From: an uncultured Clostridia bacterium
GTDB taxonomy: Bacteria; Bacillota; Clostridia; Christensenellales; Aristaeellaceae
NCBI GenBank assembly: GCA_946626395.1
Contig: CAMOUF010000203.1
Span: 1 to 7,174 of the forward strand
Length of the DNA stretch: 7,174 nucleotides
Direction: 5' to 3'
This document shows positions 1 through 5,761 of this stretch, in pieces. The stretch's first letter is position 1; each line of letters opens with the position of its first letter. The notes beneath the pieces are model-generated. The model saw only the letters and a list, made by a program, of their open reading frames with translations. It was not told the origin of the DNA and searched no databases. Made by a program: the position numbers and the translations under genes.

Positions 1-13
1 GCTGCCCATTTCA

Positions 14-29
14 TACTTATCTCAGATAA
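14..29. repeat. Left arm of a 16-bp inverted repeat; internally palindromic (TTATCTCAGATAA)
   Basis: The arm TACTTATCTCAGATAA matches the reverse complement of positions 136-151 at 15 of 16 bases. Positions 17-29 are also a perfect palindrome of 6+1+6 bases on their own. It is therefore either one end of a small inverted-repeat element (possibly flanked by a TA duplication at 14-15 and 150-151) or a dimeric-regulator operator present twice upstream of p19. The sequence alone does not decide between them. It does not match the Fur, MntR or DtxR consensus sequences I know. Confidence 0.55.
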
Positions 30-56
30 ACATGCTAAACCTCTTCAAAGGGTTGC

Positions 57-108
57 GGACCCGAAGGTCCAGGGCGACCGGAAAGCCCTGGTCGCGCCCG
101 CAGGCGCG
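57..108. other. Three consecutive GC-rich mini-hairpins
   Basis: Three stem-loops follow one another: GGACC-CGAA-GGTCC at 57-70; CCAGGGC (69-75) with GCCCTGG (85-91), or alternatively GCGACC (74-79) with GGTCGC (90-95); and CGCGCC-CGCA-GGCGCG at 93-108. The short 4-base loops and tandem packing resemble REP/BIME-like intergenic repeats, but a structured leader RNA cannot be excluded. I recognise no known riboswitch class. The group lies wholly between the inverted-repeat arms at 14-29 and 136-151. No poly-U tract follows, so it is not a normal terminator. Confidence 0.5.
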
Positions 109-135
109 AAATCTCCTGTATAGGCTATAAAAAAC

Positions 136-151
136 TTATCTGAGATTAGTA
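136..151. repeat. Right arm of the 16-bp inverted repeat
   Basis: The arm TTATCTGAGATTAGTA is the partner of positions 14-29, with one mismatch in inverted orientation. In direct orientation the two copies also match well (13 of 15) because each is nearly palindromic. It lies about 80 bp before the p19 start codon, where either a transposon end or an operator would be plausible. No convincing -35/-10 pair could be placed around it; a TATAAA at 126-131 has no matching -35. Confidence 0.5.
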
Positions 152-214
152 CCAACCATTGCGTCCACTCGCCAAGCCCCGCGCGAGGCGTGCGGCATAG
201 ACCCATTGCAAATG

Positions 215-223
215 TAAGGAGGA
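215..223 (+). promoter_or_regulatory. Ribosome binding site of p19
   Basis: TAAGGAGGA lies 7 bases before the ATG at 231. It is a near-perfect Shine-Dalgarno sequence, the strongest in the window, and fixes the start of the P19-type protein. It suggests high translation. Confidence 0.85.
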
Positions 224-230
224 TTCAACC

Positions 231-782
231 ATGAAAAAGTTTCTTGCCCTGATGCTGTCCGCCATGATGCTGCTGAGCGTGTCCGCCTTCGCTTTGGCGG
301 AGGACGAGGCCGGCTTTGACGAGTACGAGCTGGGCGTGGAAGGCGAGCAGGAAGTGGGCTTCATGACCATGAGCATGGTGTACTTCCAGCCCGTGGATAT
401 GGCTCCCGCCGAAAACGCGACCCCCAAGGAAGGCTCCGACCTGCACATCGAAGTGGACCTGACCGCCAACGAAAACCCCTATGGTTTCCCCGTTGACAGC
501 TGGGTGCCCTATCTGAGCATCGACTTCGTGATCAAGGACAAGGACGGCAAGGAAGTGTATTCCGGCTCCATGATGCCCATGGCTGCTTCCGATGGCCCCC
601 ACTATGGCAACAACATCCCCCTGGCCGAAGGCGAATACACCATCACCCTGTACATCAAGAGCCCCGCTGAACAGGGCTACCTGCTGCACGTGGACGCCGA
701 AACCGGCGTGGAAGCCAAGTCCTTCTGGGACGAACCCCTGACCGCCACCTGGACCGGCTGGACATTCACCAAGGAATGGTAA
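231..782 (+). CDS. P19/Tp34-family extracytoplasmic iron (copper) binding protein
   Basis: The product is a 183-residue secreted protein of the P19/Tp34 family (Pfam Iron_transport), the metal-binding component of iron uptake systems such as C. jejuni P19 and FtrA. Residues 1-23 form a classic signal peptide (Lys2-Lys3, hydrophobic core, cleavage expected after AFALA). There is no lipobox cysteine. Family metal ligands are visible: the His-x-Glu pair H72/E74, M117 seven residues before H124, and H153. These fit the H44/E46, M88, H95 and H132 set of C. jejuni P19; the M-to-H spacing of 7 is identical and the H-to-M spacing differs by one. Length is normal for the family. A perfect ribosome binding site and codons ending mostly in C or G, more so than in the downstream genes, suggest high expression. 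It leads the operon. In known homologues the protein binds Fe and Cu as a dimer; ferric versus ferrous use here is unknown. Confidence 0.9.
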   Translation: MKKFLALMLSAMMLLSVSAFALAEDEAGFDEYELGVEGEQEVGFMTMSMVYFQPVDMAPAENATPKEGSDLHIEVDLTANENPYGFPVDSWVPYLSIDFVIKDKDGKEVYSGSMMPMAASDGPHYGNNIPLAEGEYTITLYIKSPAEQGYLLHVDAETGVEAKSFWDEPLTATWTGWTFTKEW

Positions 783-788
783 GATAAA

Positions 789-892
789 CAAAACAGAGAA
801 ATAATCTGTGTTTGCTGGCACGCGATCCGCGGGGGATCGTGCGCCAGCATTCCGCGCGTTTAGAGACTGCGGCAATTTTCTTTGAACGCGCG
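789..892 (+). promoter_or_regulatory. Tandem stem-loops in the p19-DUF2318 gap
   Basis: The 150-bp gap is mostly secondary structure. A weak stem pairs 793-797 (ACAGA) with 805-809. A strong 15-bp stem pairs 814-828 with 834-848 around a 5-base loop, with one A-C mismatch and one G-U pair. A second stem of about 14 bp pairs 853-866 with 879-892, with two G-U pairs and an 8-bp perfect core (CGCGCGTT/AACGCGCG). No clean run of T follows either strong stem, so a full intrinsic terminator is unlikely. A 3' stabiliser for p19 mRNA, a processing site, or partial attenuation of the downstream genes fits better. This is inference from structure and position. Confidence 0.6.
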
Positions 893-921
893 CCCGTCTT
901 CTCCCGCATCCATCAACACAT

Positions 922-928
922 GGGGGGT
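922..928 (+). promoter_or_regulatory. G-rich ribosome binding site deciding the DUF2318 start
   Basis: GGGGGGT lies 4 bases before the ATG at 933. It can pair with the anti-Shine-Dalgarno sequence with two G-U wobbles. It favours the ATG at 933 over an in-frame TTG at 882, which is buried in a stem-loop and has no ribosome binding site. Confidence 0.6.
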
Positions 929-932
929 TCTG

Positions 933-2222
933 ATGCTTAAATATCTGTGGATGGTCACCCAGGACTTGTTCCTGACGGTGACATACGTTACCTGGATGCA
1001 CGCCATGCTCAGCCGCTTATTTGACAAAAAGGGCAGGATGATCCATGGCGCGCTGATTGGCCTGGGCGTGATCGCTTCCGTGGCCATGGCCATTGTAAAA
1101 AATACCACCAATCTCATTATTTCCAGCCGTTGGAATCATTATATCTACGGCGTGATCCTGACACTGACGCTTGTTTTCCTGATCCTGACCCTGATCATGG
1201 GAAGAAAGGAAAACGCTTCCTTACATTTGGGCGGCAAACTGCTGTGCGCGGCTGGCGGGCTGCTTTCCGCCGCGCAAATCTTCTATGCCCTTCCCGGGGT
1301 GCTGCTCTATCCCTTCAGCTTCAACACCATGGGCAACGGCTTTTTCTCCACCTATTACATGGTCCGTCTGGCCGGGTGGGCCCTGGCGCTGATTTTGCTT
1401 CTCGTTTATTCGCGCGTAATGTATTTATGCGCTGTCCATATAAAGCCTTACGGCCTGGTGCCGGGGGCCCTGTCCATTGGCCTGGTCAGCTTTGCCGTTT
1501 ACTGCTTTGGCCGCTTCTTCGTGCCCTGGGTGAACCGAGCCAAGTGGCTGTCCTGGCCCATCAAATATTCCAGTGCGGAATATGGCTGGGCAGGGGATCT
1601 GATGATGTTTACTGCCAGCTATGCCATGCTCTTTATCTGGATCGGCGCGGGGCTGGCCGCCTTGATCGGCATCCTTTTCTTCTGCCAGAATCTCAAGGTG
1701 AAGGAAGCATACGACAATTCCGCCCAGCTGCGCAAGCTGCGGGCAAGGAACCGGCGCTTCCGCCGCCTGTCCGCCGCCGTTCTTTGCGGCGTGATCCTTT
1801 CCACCGTGATCCTGACCTATGTAAAGGCTGAGGATACCCGGCCTGTGACCCTATCCGCCCCGGAAACCTACACGGTGGAGGACGATGAAATCAGGGTGCC
1901 CCTGGAAACCGTAAATGACGGACATCTGCACCGGTTCGAGTACCGCACGGAAAAGAACGTGGACGTTCGCTGGATCGTGGTGCGCAAGCCCAATTCCGCT
2001 TCCTACGGCGTGGGCCTGGACGCCTGCGACGTGTGCGGCAACGCGGGTTACTTTGAGCGTAACGGGCAAATCATCTGCAAGCGCTGCGATGTGGTCATGA
2101 ACATCAACACCATCGGCTTCAAGGGCGGCTGCAATCCCATCCCCCTGAAATATGAAGTGGGCGACGGCTGCCTGGTGTTCAAGCTGGATGATATCCTGGC
2201 GGGAGAAAAAGAATTCAGGTAA
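933..2222 (+). CDS. DUF2318 (FtrD/Cj1660-like) membrane protein with extracytoplasmic Cys-rich domain
   Basis: The product is a 429-residue integral membrane protein. About eight hydrophobic segments are visible (roughly 10-28, 38-56, 68-90, 101-120, 142-166, 174-198, 227-251 and 281-298). A basic stretch (residues 255-278, ending in RRFRR) precedes the last helix and should be cytoplasmic, so the C-terminal domain (300-429) should face outward. That domain is a clear DUF2318: H331/H333, then C365-x-x-C368, GY, C382-x-x-C385, NINTIGFKGGC with C400, and NPIPL. Four to five ordered cysteines suggest bound metal, an Fe-S cluster or a redox dithiol; the cofactor is not settled by sequence. FtrD of FtrABCD and C. 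jejuni Cj1660 are the related proteins I know, both in iron uptake loci beside a P19-type protein. The start at 933 is chosen on the ribosome binding site; upstream in-frame residues from 882 look like linker. The next gene begins 23 bp later. Confidence 0.85.
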   Translation: MLKYLWMVTQDLFLTVTYVTWMHAMLSRLFDKKGRMIHGALIGLGVIASVAMAIVKNTTNLIISSRWNHYIYGVILTLTLVFLILTLIMGRKENASLHLGGKLLCAAGGLLSAAQIFYALPGVLLYPFSFNTMGNGFFSTYYMVRLAGWALALILLLVYSRVMYLCAVHIKPYGLVPGALSIGLVSFAVYCFGRFFVPWVNRAKWLSWPIKYSSAEYGWAGDLMMFTASYAMLFIWIGAGLAALIGILFFCQNLKVKEAYDNSAQLRKLRARNRRFRRLSAAVLCGVILSTVILTYVKAEDTRPVTLSAPETYTVEDDEIRVPLETVNDGHLHRFEYRTEKNVDVRWIVVRKPNSASYGVGLDACDVCGNAGYFERNGQIICKRCDVVMNINTIGFKGGCNPIPLKYEVGDGCLVFKLDDILAGEKEFR

Positions 2223-2230
2223 GATTTTTG

Positions 2231-2238
2231 AAAGGATG
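2231..2238 (+). promoter_or_regulatory. Ribosome binding site deciding the first permease start
   Basis: AAAGGATG lies 7 bases before the ATG at 2246. An in-frame TTG at 2228 sits before this site and is therefore not the start. Confidence 0.65.
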
Positions 2239-2245
2239 TAACACA

Positions 2246-3541
2246 ATGCTGTTTCGTATGATTCGCGGCGTCCTGTTTCATCAGAAGGGCAAAATGCTTT
2301 TGATCGCCTTCACCATCGCCCTGGGCGCTTCCCTGGCCACCGGCATGCTGAACGTGATGCTGGACGTGGGCGACAAGGTGAACAAGGAGCTGAAAAACTA
2401 CGGGGCCAACATCACCGTCAAGCCCAAGGATTCCTCCCTGATGTCGGAAATATACGACGTTGGGGACGGCGCGGAGCTGAACGCCGCCTACCTGCGGGAG
2501 GACGAATTGGGCAAACTCAAAACCATTTTCTGGGCTTTTAACATCGTGGACTTTACCCCCTTCCTGGACACCCAGGTAACCCTGACAAACGGGGACAGCG
2601 TGAAAATGACGGGCGCCTGGTTCAACCATCATCTGGACCTGCCCACCGGTGAAAGCCTGGACGCGGGCATTGTGGGTATGCGCTCCTGGTGGGACGTGAC
2701 AGAGGGCAAATGGCTGGATGAAAAGGACGAAAACGCCATTTCTGAAATCATGGTGGGCGCCGCGCTGGCCCAGCAGATGGGCTGGAAGGCTGGCGATACC
2801 GTTCACCTGATTGCCTCCCAGGGAGATAAGGACGTTCAGATCGCCGGGATATTTGACGCCGGCGGAGACGAGGACGAGCAGATTTATTCCGTGCTGGATC
2901 TGGTTCAAGCTTTGACCGACCGGGAAAACCGGGTTTCCTCCATCGAGGTTTCCGCCCTCACCACGCCGGATAACGAGCTGGCCCGCCGGGCGGCCCGAAA
3001 CCCCGCCGCCCTGAGCAGCCGGGATTATGAAACCTGGTACTGCACCGCCTACGTCAGCGCCATTTGCTATCAGATCCAGGAAGTGATCACCGGGTCGGTG
3101 GCCTCCGCTGTGCGGCAGGTGGCGGAAAGCGAAGGCACCATCCTGGATAAAACCCAATTGCTGATGATCCTGATCACCGCCCTGAGCCTGATCGGTTCAG
3201 CCCTGGGCATTTCCAACCTGGTCACCGCCTCGGTCATGGAGCGCAGCCAGGAAATCGGTCTGCTCAAAGCCATCGGCGCACGGGACGCATCCATTACCGG
3301 CGTGGTCATGACGGAAATCCTGATCACCGCCCTGGTGGGCTTTGGGGTGGGCTACGGCATGGGCTTTGGCTTTGCCCAGCTCATCGGCCGCAGCGTGTTC
3401 GGCGCGGCCATTGAAATGAATCCCAACGTGATCCCCATCGTGGCGGGGCTGATTTTCCTGGTGACCATGGCGGGCAGCATGCCGGCCATCCGGATGGTGC
3501 TGCGGCTGCGTCCTGCTGAAGTGCTCCATGGCGGGCATTAA
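2246..3541 (+). CDS. MacB/FtsX-type ABC transporter permease (Cj1661-like)
   Basis: The product is 431 residues with the MacB/FtsX layout: one N-terminal helix (about 17-38), a large extracytoplasmic domain (about 40-300), then three helices (about 304-326, 351-378 and 393-415). The cytoplasmic coupling segment after the second helix reads MERSQEIGLLKAIGA (331-345), typical of FtsX permeases that contact the ATPase. The C-terminus ends RPAEVLHGG, as is usual in the family. The ectodomain opens with YGANI (52-56), a motif shared with the next permease, so the two are paralogues. Unusual details are adjacent H128-H129 and a pair C266/C274 just before the second helix, which could be redox or metal residues. 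Its position after the P19 and DUF2318 genes matches cj1661. It probably forms a heterodimer with the product of 3577-5034, powered by the ATPase at 5039-5716. Whether the pump imports iron or transmits mechanical force, as MacB does, is not known. Confidence 0.87.
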   Translation: MLFRMIRGVLFHQKGKMLLIAFTIALGASLATGMLNVMLDVGDKVNKELKNYGANITVKPKDSSLMSEIYDVGDGAELNAAYLREDELGKLKTIFWAFNIVDFTPFLDTQVTLTNGDSVKMTGAWFNHHLDLPTGESLDAGIVGMRSWWDVTEGKWLDEKDENAISEIMVGAALAQQMGWKAGDTVHLIASQGDKDVQIAGIFDAGGDEDEQIYSVLDLVQALTDRENRVSSIEVSALTTPDNELARRAARNPAALSSRDYETWYCTAYVSAICYQIQEVITGSVASAVRQVAESEGTILDKTQLLMILITALSLIGSALGISNLVTASVMERSQEIGLLKAIGARDASITGVVMTEILITALVGFGVGYGMGFGFAQLIGRSVFGAAIEMNPNVIPIVAGLIFLVTMAGSMPAIRMVLRLRPAEVLHGGH

Positions 3542-3576
3542 GCAAACGGAGTATTCAGCCGTATTGGAGGGTATAT

Positions 3577-5034
3577 ATGACAAAAAGACGAATGTTTCTG
3601 CGCATGATCACCGCGTCTCTGCTCAGGCGGCGTTCCCGGATGCTGATCGCACTTTTGTCCATCGGCATCGGGGCGACCATTTTGGCGGGCCTGGTGACCA
3701 TCTATGTGGACGTGCCCCGTCAAATGGGTGCGCAGTTCCGCTCCTACGGGGCTAACATGATTTTGCAGCCAACGGAGGCTGGCGCGCTGACAGAAGAGAG
3801 TTTACAGGATATCCTGTCCGTTTTTTCTCCTGAGGAGCTGGTGGGCGCGACGCCTTACCGGTATGTGCGCCTGGATATGACCTCCCGGCAGCAGTCCTTT
3901 AACACCGCCGGAACGGATTTTTCCCAGGTGGTCAAAACCAGCCCTTATTTCAGCGTGGAAGGGGCATATCCCGCTTCCACAAGGGAAGTGCTGGTAGGCA
4001 AGGAAGTGGCGGAAACCATCGGCGTAAAGCCCGGCTCCACCATGGAGCTCACCTATCAGCCTTCCGTTTCCATTTCAAATAATCCCCAGGACGACCGGAC
4101 TCCCGGGGCCCAGCTTTCCGGCAGCGCCGAGGGCTGGAGCGGCGGCATCGTCTATGTTTCCGCTGTCCTGGATGACCAGGCAAAAATCGCTTCCATCCAA
4201 ATTGATGCCCATTCCCAAACGCCGGAATTCGGCGGCCGGGCCACGGAGGATGAAGAATTTGCCGCCCAGTTTATCGGAAAAGCCCTGCCTTTGACCCTGG
4301 GCCAGGAGGTAGACGCCCTGTCCGGCGCCACCGTCACTTCCACCGCAGTGGTGGATGCCCTGAACAATGCGCGGAAAGCGACCCCCGCCGCTCTCCCCCA
4401 CACCCTGAATTTCACCGTCACCGGTATCCTGACCACCGGCGGCAAGGAAGAGGGCTTCGCCTTTATTTCTCTTGCCGATATGGAAAGCCTGACCGGGGAA
4501 AGCAAGCTGGACGTGGCGGAATTGAGCATATCCGCAAACGCGGAGCAATTGGATACTTACGTCAATGAAATCACGGAAAAGAACCAGGGCGTGGCCGCCA
4601 AGCTGGCCAAGCGCGTGGCCAAGTCCGAGGCCGCGGTCCTGAGCAAGCTGCAGGCCCTGGTGTTCCTGGTCACAGCGGTGGTGCTGCTTTTGACCATGAT
4701 CTGCGTATCCACCACCATGATGGCGGTGGTATCCGAGAGGAGAAGGGAAATTGGCTTAAGAAAAGCCCTGGGCGCTTCCGACGGCTCCATCAGGGCTGAG
4801 TTCCTGGGCGAAGGCATGTTCCTGGGGGGCCTTGGGGGAATCATGGGCGCGCTGCTGGGCTTTGTTTTCGCCCAGGTAGTCAGCGTGAATGTGTTTGGGT
4901 CCTCCATTACCTTCCAGCCGCTGCTGCTGCCCATTACGGTGATCGTGTCCATGATCATCGCCGCCGTTTCCTGCCTGCTGCCCATCAAACGGGCCGTGGC
5001 CATCGACCCCGCCCTGGTGCTGAAAGGAGAATAA
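3577..5034 (+). CDS. MacB/FtsX-type ABC permease with an inserted FMN-binding domain (Cj1662-like position)
   Basis: The product is 485 residues, about 55 longer than its neighbour. It has an N-terminal helix (about 22-43), an extracytoplasmic domain (about 44-355), three C-terminal helices (about 358-382, 410-435 and 447-470), and the coupling segment SERRREIGLRKALGA (386-400). The MacB-type core is visible on both sides of an insertion: IGVKPGSTMELTY (148-160) before it, and TLNFTVTGIL (276-285) after it. Between them, residues about 182-265 form an FMN_bind domain. The domain has an edge strand beginning SAEGWSGGI, the strand IASIQIDAHSQTPEFGG (204-220), F228/QF(231-232)GK, and DALSGATVTSTAV (246-258). 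SGAT is the site at which ApbE attaches FMN to Thr in RnfG/NqrC proteins; here that is T252. A GGAGG at 3566-3570 with 6-base spacing sets the start. The stop is 4 bp before the ATPase gene, whose ribosome binding site lies inside this gene. Confidence 0.9.
   Translation: MTKRRMFLRMITASLLRRRSRMLIALLSIGIGATILAGLVTIYVDVPRQMGAQFRSYGANMILQPTEAGALTEESLQDILSVFSPEELVGATPYRYVRLDMTSRQQSFNTAGTDFSQVVKTSPYFSVEGAYPASTREVLVGKEVAETIGVKPGSTMELTYQPSVSISNNPQDDRTPGAQLSGSAEGWSGGIVYVSAVLDDQAKIASIQIDAHSQTPEFGGRATEDEEFAAQFIGKALPLTLGQEVDALSGATVTSTAVVDALNNARKATPAALPHTLNFTVTGILTTGGKEEGFAFISLADMESLTGESKLDVAELSISANAEQLDTYVNEITEKNQGVAAKLAKRVAKSEAAVLSKLQALVFLVTAVVLLLTMICVSTTMMAVVSERRREIGLRKALGASDGSIRAEFLGEGMFLGGLGGIMGALLGFVFAQVVSVNVFGSSITFQPLLLPITVIVSMIIAAVSCLLPIKRAVAIDPALVLKGE
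4120..4371 (+). other. FMN-binding (FMN_bind, RnfG/NqrC-like) domain inside the permease
   Basis: This is the domain segment within the permease gene at 3577-5034, covering about residues 182-265. It carries the covalent flavinylation motif D-x-x-S-G-A-T-x-T-S, with the likely acceptor Thr252 encoded at 4330-4332. The HSQTPEFGG segment corresponds to the hETPGxG segment of RnfG/NqrC-type domains. It lies on the outer face of the membrane, as expected for ApbE-modified domains. No apbE gene is in the window, so flavinylation would need one elsewhere in the genome. Confidence 0.85.
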
Positions 5035-5038
5035 AAAT

Positions 5039-5716
5039 ATGAGCCTGTTGGAGCTGAAAAACGTTTCCAAAATATACGGAGAATTGAAAGCCCTGGACAA
5101 TGTGAATATCCACGTGGATCAAGGCGAATGGGTGGCCATCATGGGCCCTTCCGGCAGCGGCAAAAGCACCATGATGAATATCATCGGCTGCATGGATAAG
5201 CCCACCAAGGGCGAAGTGCTGCTGGACGGGACGGATATATCGAAGCTGCCCAGCAAGCGGCTGACCGACATCCGCCGGGACAAGATCGGCCTGGTGTTCC
5301 AGCAGTTCCACATGGTCAATTATCTGACTGCCGTGGAAAACGTGATGGTGAGCCAGTATTACCATTCCATGCCCGATGAGGAAGAAGCCCTGGAAGCCCT
5401 GGGCCGAGTGGGCCTGCGGGAACGCGCCCGCCATCTGCCCAGCCAATTGTCCGGCGGCGAACAGCAGCGGGTGTGCGTGGCCCGGGCGCTGATCAATCAT
5501 CCGGAGCTGATCCTGGCCGACGAGCCTACCGGCAACCTGGACGAAGCCAACGAAAACATCGTGCTGGATCTGTTCGCCCAATTGCACAAGGAAGGCACCA
5601 CCCTGATCGTCGTTACCCACGATCCCGAGGTGGCCGAGGCCGCCCAGCGCACCATCGTGCTGGAGCATGGGAGAGTGGCCCGGGAAGTGATCAACGAGAA
5701 TTTTGGAAAGCAATGA
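5039..5716 (+). CDS. ABC transporter ATP-binding protein (MacB/LolD type, Cj1663-like)
   Basis: The product is a complete 225-residue nucleotide-binding subunit that should power the two permeases encoded just upstream. All catalytic motifs are intact: Walker A GPSGSGKST (36-44), Q-loop VFQQF (86-90), signature LSGGEQQR (137-144), Walker B LILADEP (157-163) with E162, D-loop GNLD (165-168), and the switch histidine H194 in THDP. The VFQQF sequence, the GNLD D-loop and the short length are typical of the LolD/MacB/FtsE group, which partners FtsX-fold permeases. The ribosome binding site AAAGGAGA (5023-5030) overlaps the end of the preceding gene, and only 4 bp separate the two coding regions, so translation is probably coupled. 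It is the last gene of the iron-type module; 45 bp separate it from the next gene, with no terminator seen. Cytoplasmic, membrane-associated. Confidence 0.95.
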   Translation: MSLLELKNVSKIYGELKALDNVNIHVDQGEWVAIMGPSGSGKSTMMNIIGCMDKPTKGEVLLDGTDISKLPSKRLTDIRRDKIGLVFQQFHMVNYLTAVENVMVSQYYHSMPDEEEALEALGRVGLRERARHLPSQLSGGEQQRVCVARALINHPELILADEPTGNLDEANENIVLDLFAQLHKEGTTLIVVTHDPEVAEAAQRTIVLEHGRVAREVINENFGKQ

Positions 5717-5747
5717 TCATTTCAAATCGATGCTCAGTTTTTATATC

Positions 5748-5754
5748 GAAAGGA
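5748..5754 (+). promoter_or_regulatory. Ribosome binding site deciding the DUF4418 start
   Basis: GAAAGGA lies 7 bases before the ATG at 5762. An in-frame GTG at 5756 is only 1 base from this site and is rejected as the start. Confidence 0.7.
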
Positions 5755-5761
5755 CGTGCCG

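Noticed and set aside
1..230. Riboswitch, tRNA or CRISPR in the leader
   Set aside because: The hairpins match no riboswitch class I know, there is no cloverleaf, and the repeat occurs only twice with no regular spacer series.
814..848. Intrinsic terminator after p19
   Set aside because: The stem is strong, but it is followed by ATTCCGCGCG instead of a U-tract, so efficient termination is doubtful.
882..932. TTG at 882 as the start of the DUF2318 protein
   Set aside because: The codon lies in a stem-loop with no Shine-Dalgarno sequence; the ATG at 933 has GGGGGGT upstream and starts directly at the first hydrophobic segment.
920..940. A 6-codon mini-ORF (ATG at 920) overlapping the DUF2318 start
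   Set aside because: There is no ribosome binding site of its own, and a frame this short occurs by chance.
1130..1831. A 233-codon plus-strand frame inside the DUF2318 gene
   Set aside because: It is an Arg/Pro-rich out-of-frame shadow of a gene with clear helices and a recognisable family domain.
2048..3157. A 369-codon open frame on the minus strand
   Set aside because: It is antisense to the DUF2318 and first permease genes, its product is His/Gln/Gly-rich low-information sequence, and it has no ribosome binding site.
3577..5034. Frameshift or chimera as the reason for the longer second permease
   Set aside because: The extra length is one intact FMN-binding domain in the same frame, with normal flanks on both sides.
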